Shown piece after piece: positions 58,315-64,000 of a stretch of DNA of 64,000 nucleotides (positions are counted from its first letter, which is position 1; every line of letters starts with the position of its first letter). Source of the DNA: a virus; IMG/VR virus record IMGVR_UViG_3300042197_001803, positions 1 to 64,000 of that record. The stretch is one strand, 5' to 3'. The notes beneath the pieces were generated by a model, which saw nothing but the letters and a program-made list of their open reading frames with translations, had not been told where the DNA came from and made no database searches. Made by a program: the position numbers and the translations under genes.

Positions 58315-58869
58315 TTAAATTGTTTTTGAGTATTTTTCTAAAATTTGTTTTTCGATATCGGTTAGCGAAGATAAGCCTTTTTCTGATATTTTATCTAAAA
58401 TATCATCAATAGTTGGTTCTTTTTTCTTAGTTTTTAAATTTGTTAATTCAAAATCATCATCAACCTCATCTTCCTCGTTCAACAACTTAATAAACTCAAA
58501 TTCGCTAATTCTATCGTCAACATCGTTTATCGATTCTTGTGCCTCAATCTTAAGACCTGACATAGTTTCACTATTATCAATATCAAATAGATGTTCGTAA
58601 ATACCTTTAGTCAAACTTACTGACAATTTGTCATGGTTATAAGGTACCAAAACATGGACAATATTTGAACCTGAAAATATAATACCTAAAAACTCTTTAA
58701 TGTCATCAAACGTTTCGACAGAGCTAAATGTGAATATTGCCGACGATTGTCCGTAATAAAATTTTATATTTTTAGAGTTAGCTATAACCGAGACTTCATT
58801 AGCAACACTTTCAATAAATTTATCTTGTTCTTTGTGTTCCCCAAAAAGGAACATAATGTAATCACTCAT
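58315..58869 (-). CDS. Hypothetical protein (184 aa)
   Basis: An alpha/beta N-terminal domain (MSDYIMFLFGEHKEQDKFIE) and an acidic C-terminal tail ending PTIDDILDKISEKGLSSLTD, a helix-turn segment with the SLTxxEKxIL pattern also found at the end of some rhomboid or phage proteins. The coding-strand TAATTTTG could be a host-type box upstream. It lies just upstream of the sigma gene. Confidence 0.6.
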   Translation of the reverse strand: MSDYIMFLFGEHKEQDKFIESVANEVSVIANSKNIKFYYGQSSAIFTFSSVETFDDIKEFLGIIFSGSNIVHVLVPYNHDKLSVSLTKGIYEHLFDIDNSETMSGLKIEAQESINDVDDRISEFEFIKLLNEEDEVDDDFELTNLKTKKKEPTIDDILDKISEKGLSSLTDIEKQILEKYSKTI

Positions 58870-58922
58870 ACTGTTTAAGTTATTGTCTTACAAAATTACA
58901 TCAAAATTATTGAATAACCAAA

Positions 58923-61292
58923 TTATTGAGAGACAAAACTAATATTGTCTTCTTTTCTAATTTTAATAATGTTATCCGCCCAATTATTAACCAATGGATT
59001 GTGGGTGATTACAAATATCTTTTCAAAATATTCTTTTATTTTGCTAAAGAATTCAGAAACCATGTCAAGATTATCATTAGATATCTTACCAAAAACTTCA
59101 TCGAATACAACTATATTTGGTTTAGGTAATGAACATATTTTACTTAATACCGCTCTTAAAGCTAAAGAAGCTATAGTTCTTTCATATCCTGAACCTGATG
59201 ACATTAACTTTTCTATCTGAGTGTTGTTATCAATCATAATAAATTCAACCTCATTTTTATCGTTAATTCTAATTTCAAGTCTGAAGTGAGAACTGTCCTC
59301 AAGAAGTCTTTGTAATTCAGAATTAATTAATGGCATCATTGTTTTCATAATCATTTTTGAAATCCCATTTTTACCAAAAATTTCTAAATATATTTTAAAT
59401 ATTTTTTCTTTTTCCGCCTCTTCTTCTATCTTAATAATTGTTTCTTTATTTTCTTTAATTTTGGTAGTTAAAGTTTTTATTTGATATTCAAGATTATCAA
59501 TGTTTCTTTGAGTCTGTGTTTTTTCCCTATCAAGTTCATCTAATCTTAAACCAGCTTTAATTATTAGACCGTCTGTTTTGTTGTTTTCAGCAATCTTATC
59601 CTGAACTTCATTATACCTATCTAATTTAAGATTTAAAGCTTGAATTTTAAGATTGATACTTTCAATACTTACTTCATACTTTTCTTTGATAAGTTTGTTT
59701 TTCTCGTACTCATCGAATTCTTTCTTAAGTTTTACGAAACCTTGTTCTTTGCTGTTTAAATCCTGCATTAACTTAGTTTTTTGGTCTTTATGCACGATAA
59801 ACCCATCAAGTTCGGCTATTTTAGAGTTAGTTATTGCCGCGTTCATTAACTCAATACCACAATGTTCACATTTGATTCCACCCTCAACAGAAGACTTTAA
59901 AGTATTGATATCGGATATTTGCGTATCAATACGTATCAAATCTTTATAAACCTCAGCAACTTCTTCTTTAACCAAATCATGTTCATCTTCGTGATAATAA
60001 GATGAAGGTTCAATAACTTTAACATCTTGTAATTGTTTTTCAACTTTAACCCTATCGTTTATAAAGTTATTAATTTCTTCTTGAACTTTGTTAGGTGAAA
60101 TTAAACTAATGTCTTTATCAATGGTATGTTTACTTTTTAATAAATTATCTCGGTATTCATTACCTATTGTTATTTTACCTAATATTTCTTTTAAAGATTC
60201 TTTTGAATTATCTATGTCAATATTATATTCACCAATTTTAATTGCGTATTCTTCATTATCTGTTTTTAATTTTTCACTACTATAAACATTAGATAACATT
60301 GATTTAGAAAATTGACTATATATTTCCTTTGCAACATCTTCTTTTCTTTTAAGAAAATCTAAACCCATAAATCGTGATAATACCTGACCTCTAGCGGTTG
60401 GTTTAGAATCTATTAGTTCTTCTAAGTTAGTTGCGGTTGTTAAAATTGTCATTAAAAAATCGTCTTTTGAGCCAATTGAAGTTTTAATGAACGCTTCTGT
60501 TTCTCTCCTTTGTTCACCAGTAAAATTTTGTAAACTACCATCTGATAGTTTTTTAAAAAAATCTAATTCGGTTTTAACATTCCAATCACCTGATTTAGAT
60601 TTTTTTCTCTCAATATTTCGGATAATTATATATTCATCCCCATCGATAATAATTTCACCTTTAACATGAACTTTATCTCGATTGGTAAACCTATTAAATA
60701 CTTCTTCAGCTTTACTTGTTTTAGTGGTTTCATTAAAGAAAAGAAATAATAATAAATCAACGGTTAATACAGTTTTACCACCAAAATTAGGCGGATTAGA
60801 TTCAACAACATTAATACCATTACACTTATCAAAATCTAATTTTTGGTTCTCACCGTAGGATAAGAAATTTGAAAACTCTATATTTTTAATATACCATCTC
60901 TTAAACGGTGCCACATCGCTACTAGTTGCCGCCAATTGATTATCAACTACCGAATTTAATTCAACTATTTTATCGGTTAAACTTTCATCGTACTTAGTCT
61001 TAAGGTAAGTTTTAATTAAATCAAGTTGGTAATTTTCATCAAGAATGTTAAATGAGATGTCAACATTATTTTCAACCTCTTCAGTAATTTTAGTTTTGGT
61101 AATAACATTAACATTATTAGTTACATACTTTTTTTGAAAGTAGTGTCTTACGCTTTTTATTTTTTCTTGTGTAAAATTTTCAGCATAATCTTCCCATATT
61201 ACCTGAATATAGGGATTATCTAAATTTTCGATATTAATATCTTTTATCATTATTTTATAATTAAATTCTACATGTGGATTAAATAAATCCAT
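58923..61292 (-). CDS. SbcC/Rad50-type recombination ATPase (T4 gp46-like)
   Basis: 789 aa. An N-terminal extension of about 140 residues precedes WYIKNIEFSNFLSYGENQKL and a Walker A variant NPPNFGGKTVLTVD (about residue 169). Long coiled coils flank a zinc hook GIKCEHCGIEL (about residue 472). The C-terminal lobe has the ABC signature MSSGSGYERTIASLALRAVL and Walker B NIVVFDEVFGKIS. With the SbcD-like nuclease it should process DNA ends for recombination-dependent replication. Unlike T4, the two subunits are separated by four genes. Confidence 0.93.
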   Translation of the reverse strand: MDLFNPHVEFNYKIMIKDINIENLDNPYIQVIWEDYAENFTQEKIKSVRHYFQKKYVTNNVNVITKTKITEEVENNVDISFNILDENYQLDLIKTYLKTKYDESLTDKIVELNSVVDNQLAATSSDVAPFKRWYIKNIEFSNFLSYGENQKLDFDKCNGINVVESNPPNFGGKTVLTVDLLLFLFFNETTKTSKAEEVFNRFTNRDKVHVKGEIIIDGDEYIIIRNIERKKSKSGDWNVKTELDFFKKLSDGSLQNFTGEQRRETEAFIKTSIGSKDDFLMTILTTATNLEELIDSKPTARGQVLSRFMGLDFLKRKEDVAKEIYSQFSKSMLSNVYSSEKLKTDNEEYAIKIGEYNIDIDNSKESLKEILGKITIGNEYRDNLLKSKHTIDKDISLISPNKVQEEINNFINDRVKVEKQLQDVKVIEPSSYYHEDEHDLVKEEVAEVYKDLIRIDTQISDINTLKSSVEGGIKCEHCGIELMNAAITNSKIAELDGFIVHKDQKTKLMQDLNSKEQGFVKLKKEFDEYEKNKLIKEKYEVSIESINLKIQALNLKLDRYNEVQDKIAENNKTDGLIIKAGLRLDELDREKTQTQRNIDNLEYQIKTLTTKIKENKETIIKIEEEAEKEKIFKIYLEIFGKNGISKMIMKTMMPLINSELQRLLEDSSHFRLEIRINDKNEVEFIMIDNNTQIEKLMSSGSGYERTIASLALRAVLSKICSLPKPNIVVFDEVFGKISNDNLDMVSEFFSKIKEYFEKIFVITHNPLVNNWADNIIKIRKEDNISFVSQ

Positions 61293-61302
61293 TTTTTAGT
61301 AA

Positions 61303-61518
61303 TTAGACTGTTTTTGTTTGTACCACTTCAAAAGGAACTTCTTCACCATTAAAATTGATATTTAAATCATTTGTTTTACCTGAAAACTTAGCTTTAATCT
61401 GTTCCATTTGAGTTTCAAACATTTTCATGTATTCTTTTTCCATTTTTTTCTGTTGAGCTTTCATTTTTTGATTTCTAGCGGCAACTTTTTTTCTGTGTTC
61501 TTTTGCTCTTTTACCCAT
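61303..61518 (-). CDS. Small basic coiled-coil protein (71 aa)
   Basis: MGKRAKEHRKKVAARNQKMK, very basic helix, then NDLNINFNGEEVPFEVVQTK. Possibly a nucleic-acid-binding or scaffold helper; sits between the SbcC gene and a membrane gene. No family recognised. Confidence 0.55.
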   Translation of the reverse strand: MGKRAKEHRKKVAARNQKMKAQQKKMEKEYMKMFETQMEQIKAKFSGKTNDLNINFNGEEVPFEVVQTKTV

Positions 61519-61524
61519 TTTATT

Positions 61525-61716
61525 TTATTTTTTAGTTTGTTCTTTATAATCTATAATGAATCCAATTGCAACAATCAAGTTCATCCCTAAACTAGCCAAT
61601 ATTTCGTGGACATCATCATAAACATTATTCATTAAATGTATATGTCCTACCATCCAAAAAGGTATTGACAGATTTTGACTAATCCATACAATAGTGAACT
61701 TGGTGAATCTTTTCAT
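61525..61716 (-). CDS. Small two-TM membrane protein (63 aa)
   Basis: Two hydrophobic segments (FTIVWISQNLSIPFWMVGHI, ASLGMNLIVAIGFII). The start shares its first base with the stop of the DUF1360-like gene, so the two are coupled and may form one membrane complex. Confidence 0.55.
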   Translation of the reverse strand: MKRFTKFTIVWISQNLSIPFWMVGHIHLMNNVYDDVHEILASLGMNLIVAIGFIIDYKEQTKK

Positions 61717-62072
61717 TATAAGTGTTTATTTGGTCTGTTTTCCTCAAACCACTCAATAATACCATTAAATGCCCAAACAAAACCTGACGCTAACATACCA
61801 TCAAAAAACCAAGAAAAGGCGGGATGTATGTTGAACAGTGAGTTGGCTGGTGAATAAAATGCTATTGATAAGAAAAATCCTACCCATGTTGAGGTACACA
61901 TCATACAACTTAATAGGTCTGAAATAAACATCCCTACTTGATTGAATGGTGAGTACGGGTTAGTACCCCATTTACGTAAAAAGTCTCTAAACCCATTAAA
62001 AATTGAGCCATAGACTAAAATGTTTGATTGTCCATACGCAATCAATAACCAAATTAAAATTAGTGTTATCAT
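61716..62072 (-). CDS. DUF1360-like membrane protein
   Basis: 118 aa. ISDLLSCMMCTSTWVGFFLS is the CxxC-x-x-W motif of DUF1360 proteins, flanked by three to four transmembrane helices (ITLILIWLLIAYGQSNILVY; WFFDGMLASGFVWAFNGIIE). Found in phages and bacteria, function unknown. Overlaps the coiled-coil gene by 4 nt. Confidence 0.7.
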   Translation of the reverse strand: MITLILIWLLIAYGQSNILVYGSIFNGFRDFLRKWGTNPYSPFNQVGMFISDLLSCMMCTSTWVGFFLSIAFYSPANSLFNIHPAFSWFFDGMLASGFVWAFNGIIEWFEENRPNKHL

Positions 62073-62785
62073 AAATTTTCTATTATATTTGAACCTTTCA
62101 TATAAACCGCACCTGTTTGACTATTATTTGTCATCGAGTTTTTTAGTTTATCCTCAAGTTCGTTTATTTTTTCATTTTTTAATTTTAAGTCTTTTCTTAA
62201 ATTCTGTAAAGTAGTCTCCAACATTTTAACTTTGTTTTCGTCTATAGGAATGTCTAAATTACGTCTAAGTTCATCTAATTCCATGTCCTTTTTAGACATT
62301 TCATTTTGGAAAATATTTTCCATTTCGGTTATTTTAGTGGAAAATATTTGTACCTCTTTTTGAGATTCTTCGAGTTTAATGGAAAATTCTTGTTTTTCTT
62401 TTACCAACTGTTCTATTTTTTCAAACAGTTCGTTTTCAGTATTTTTGTCGGAAATATATTCTATTTTTGAGACAATTTTTTCAACAGGAACCTCCTTAAT
62501 AACTTCTTTTTCAATAATTATTTCTTTAATAACCTCAATAGGAATTTCCTTAATAATTTCAACCTCTTTTATCACTTCAACAGGTATTTCCACCCGTTTT
62601 TCACGGATTACCTCAATTTCCACTTGTTTTTCATCTTCTCCACCCGTTTTTCCCAACAATCCATACTTTTTAATATCAAATCCCTGTTTAAAACAATCCT
62701 GAATAAATTTATTAATATCTGTTATACCATTCAGCATACAGAATTCATAAATTTCCTTATTGTTTTTTATTTCAACAGAATACAT
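62069..62785 (-). CDS. Coiled-coil protein with VEVIKE repeats (238 aa)
   Basis: Residues about 52-112 carry VEIPVEVIKEVEIIKEIPIE-type repeats, like the four-TM protein at 56361, followed by a long coiled coil (ENIFQNEMSKKDMELDELRR...). No membrane segment. The shared repeat suggests that the two proteins may bind each other. Overlaps DUF1360 and abuts the SbcD-like gene. Confidence 0.65.
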   Translation of the reverse strand: MYSVEIKNNKEIYEFCMLNGITDINKFIQDCFKQGFDIKKYGLLGKTGGEDEKQVEIEVIREKRVEIPVEVIKEVEIIKEIPIEVIKEIIIEKEVIKEVPVEKIVSKIEYISDKNTENELFEKIEQLVKEKQEFSIKLEESQKEVQIFSTKITEMENIFQNEMSKKDMELDELRRNLDIPIDENKVKMLETTLQNLRKDLKLKNEKINELEDKLKNSMTNNSQTGAVYMKGSNIIENL

Positions 62786-63565
62786 TTAAGCGTTTGCCAA
62801 TTTTTCAGTACCGTTAATAATGTCGTCAAATGATTTTAATCTAAAAGATAAAAATGGTTTTGGGTTATCCAAATCAACAAATTCATAAGAATCATTCAAT
62901 ACGTCATAGATACCAAACCCATGTTTTTTTATCGTTTCACCATAATTTTGTTGAATTGTTGAACCAACCATGTAAGCTTTTTTCTTGTTGGGGATATCAA
63001 ATATTTGTCGCTTATGTATGTCACCACATAGTACAAGGTCAACCCCGTTGAACTTAGATGAATCAAAACCACTCTCAAATTTATATCCGATGTCAGTAGA
63101 TAAGCCAATAACTGGTCCGTGAAATAAACCAATCTTAATCCTATCTGTTGTTGGAATTTCAGGAGGTAGGTTGTGTTCCATAAGTGAGTAAACAACCCAC
63201 TCAATGTTTTCATCTTCGTAAGTACCTCTGTTTTTGTAATATACAATATTTTCATTCTGTAATGAATCGATAATTGGTGTTAAAGCATCCAATCTTTGAG
63301 TGTTATTCTCAAGAAAGTCGTGATTACCAATAATAATTATCGTCTTAGATATTTTAGCACATTCACTCAAAACCCAAGAAACCATTTCAATTAATTCAGG
63401 GGTCATTTGATTTTTACTGTGTACCAAATCACCAGTAAAAACTATACGGTCAGGTTTAATTTCCTTAAATCGCGACAACATGTCTCGAATAATGTCTCGA
63501 TATAAATCATGGTCTTTAAAAAGACGAATATGTAGGTCTGAGAAATGTACTAATTTACTAATCAT
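62786..63565 (-). CDS. SbcD/Mre11-type nuclease (T4 gp47-like)
   Basis: 259 aa. Calcineurin-like phosphoesterase motifs: LVHFSDLHIRLFKDHDL, RIVFTGDLVHSKNQ, TIIIIGNHDFLENN, KIGLFHGPVIG and LVLCGDIHKRQIF. The nuclease domain only, without the long capping region of cellular SbcD. Works with the SbcC-like ATPase in recombination and DNA-end processing. The start overlaps the 68-aa gene by 8 nt. Confidence 0.93.
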   Translation of the reverse strand: MISKLVHFSDLHIRLFKDHDLYRDIIRDMLSRFKEIKPDRIVFTGDLVHSKNQMTPELIEMVSWVLSECAKISKTIIIIGNHDFLENNTQRLDALTPIIDSLQNENIVYYKNRGTYEDENIEWVVYSLMEHNLPPEIPTTDRIKIGLFHGPVIGLSTDIGYKFESGFDSSKFNGVDLVLCGDIHKRQIFDIPNKKKAYMVGSTIQQNYGETIKKHGFGIYDVLNDSYEFVDLDNPKPFLSFRLKSFDDIINGTEKLANA

Positions 63566-63764
63566 TTAACTGTTCTTTATTTTTAATTTCAATACTACCT
63601 AAAGAACTTGCTTTTCTCCATCTTTCTTTAAAAGATGCTACATCAAATTCTTCATCATTAACTTGACCCATTTTTTCAACTATGGGTGTAATCTCAATGT
63701 GTTTATTTTCAAGTTTACCATAAAGGTAACCTTCTAACCAAATGTAAAATTCTTTATGAGTCAT
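63558..63764 (-). CDS. Hypothetical protein (68 aa)
   Basis: Starts MTHKEFYIWLEGYLYGKLEN, a pattern seen in small phage proteins; acidic/helical. It overlaps both neighbours slightly (8 nt and 1 nt). Function unknown. Confidence 0.6.
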   Translation of the reverse strand: MTHKEFYIWLEGYLYGKLENKHIEITPIVEKMGQVNDEEFDVASFKERWRKASSLGSIEIKNKEQLND

Positions 63765-63979
63765 TATTTATCAAAAAGTTGGAAGTCTTCATTTACATGT
63801 CCGCACTTTTCACACATATAAGTTGGAAAAGGTACTAATGTGTCCTCAGAGCTTCCAGTTAATAATTTAGGAACTTTTTTTATCAATGTGACTTCTTTGA
63901 AGAATTTATTATCACACATCTCACAAACAACAGTTTCTTGTTGTTTTAAATCGATTTTAGGTTTTAAAATATCATCCAT
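63764..63979 (-). CDS. Small zinc-ribbon protein (71 aa)
   Basis: VVCEMCDNKFFKEVTLI and YMCEKCGHVNEDFQLF give two CxxC pairs about 40 residues apart, a zinc ribbon. Start taken at MDDILKPKID. A host-type TATATTTG box (63983-63990) ends 3 nt before this ATG, again a leaderless pattern. First gene of the SbcD/SbcC run as far as the window shows. Confidence 0.65.
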   Translation of the reverse strand: MDDILKPKIDLKQQETVVCEMCDNKFFKEVTLIKKVPKLLTGSSEDTLVPFPTYMCEKCGHVNEDFQLFDK

Positions 63980-63982
63980 AAT

Positions 63983-63990
63983 CAAATATA
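63983..63990 (-). promoter_or_regulatory. Host-type -7 box (TATATTTG)
   Basis: TATATTTG on the minus strand, 3 nt before the zinc-ribbon ATG. The -33 region is cut by the window end. Confidence 0.45.
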
Positions 63991-64000
63991 ATTATTTATA

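Noticed and set aside
1-64000. CRISPR arrays, rRNA, tRNA, insertion sequences or attachment sites
   Set aside because: No regularly spaced repeats, no recognisable tRNA or rRNA, no transposase or integrase and no terminal inverted repeats were found. The only perfect tandem repeats are coding (56523-56648).

Overview
The window is a gene-dense, AT-rich stretch of a large tailed bacteriophage (Caudoviricetes) that infects a Bacteroidota host, probably a flavobacterium-like one. It is not a bacterial chromosome. Phage character comes from a tail-fibre-like gene, an endolysin with TM/coiled-coil partners, T4-like SbcC/SbcD (gp46/gp47-type) nuclease subunits, DUF3310, DUF932 and DUF6915 proteins, two phage-type DNA methyltransferases, LAGLIDADG and GIY-YIG endonucleases, and many small overlapping genes. 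The host is pointed to by TTTG-N19-TATCTTTG promoters (the Bacteroidota sigma-A pattern), Bacteroidota-type signal peptides, two proteins ending in a type IX secretion (gliding-motility-type) C-terminal domain, a Bacteroidota-type small histone-H1-like protein and a GSII-type glutamine synthetase. No terminase, capsid, portal or DNA polymerase gene is in the window, so it is one part of a larger genome. Most genes lie on the minus strand. No stretch over 300 bases lacks a gene.

Layout. 1-5 kb: a tail-fibre-like protein, a candidate ADP-ribosyltransferase, a metallopeptidase, an OmpA-motif protein and a lipoprotein. 5-9.5 kb: small early-type genes, a CCA-adding-type nucleotidyltransferase and an HELxH peptidase. 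9.5-20 kb: two secreted proteins with T9SS-type C-terminal domains (741 and 1347 aa, the larger with about 12 PKD-like repeats), a protein with ten CxxCxGxG motifs, and hypotheticals. 20-30 kb: AAA+ ATPase, DUF6915, a Zn-finger protein, RmlC and RmlB, and SmpB. 30-40 kb: Nudix, DUF192, a DHH phosphoesterase, a pretoxin-like protein, a DNA methyltransferase, glutamine synthetase and GIY-YIG. 40-51 kb: glutaredoxin and thioredoxin, PcfJ-like, DUF932, an LRR protein, a Dam-like methyltransferase with a LAGLIDADG neighbour, DnaJ and a histone-H1-like protein. 51-58.3 kb: putative head-associated proteins, the lysis region and a sigma-70 factor. 58.3-64 kb: SbcC, membrane and coiled-coil proteins, and SbcD.

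Two patterns tie the window together. First, at least 14 otherwise unrelated proteins start with a short basic/hydrophobic peptide ending in a [I/L/V]-x-E site (for example MKIFLTE, MNIKKFLITE, MKKLIKRIIKE). This resembles the capsid-targeting sequence that T4 gp21 protease removes from internal head proteins. I infer that these proteins are packaged in the head and injected. They include a candidate ADP-ribosyltransferase, a metallopeptidase, a DHH phosphoesterase, a pretoxin-like protein and LRR proteins. Second, genes of this group (or the first gene of their operon) are typically preceded by TATTTAT[A/T/C] close to the start codon, while metabolic and early-type genes carry host-like TAnnTTTG boxes. 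This suggests two transcription classes, with the phage sigma factor at 57.5-58.3 kb a candidate reader of the former. In both classes the box often lies only 3-10 nt from the ATG, implying very short or absent 5' leaders.
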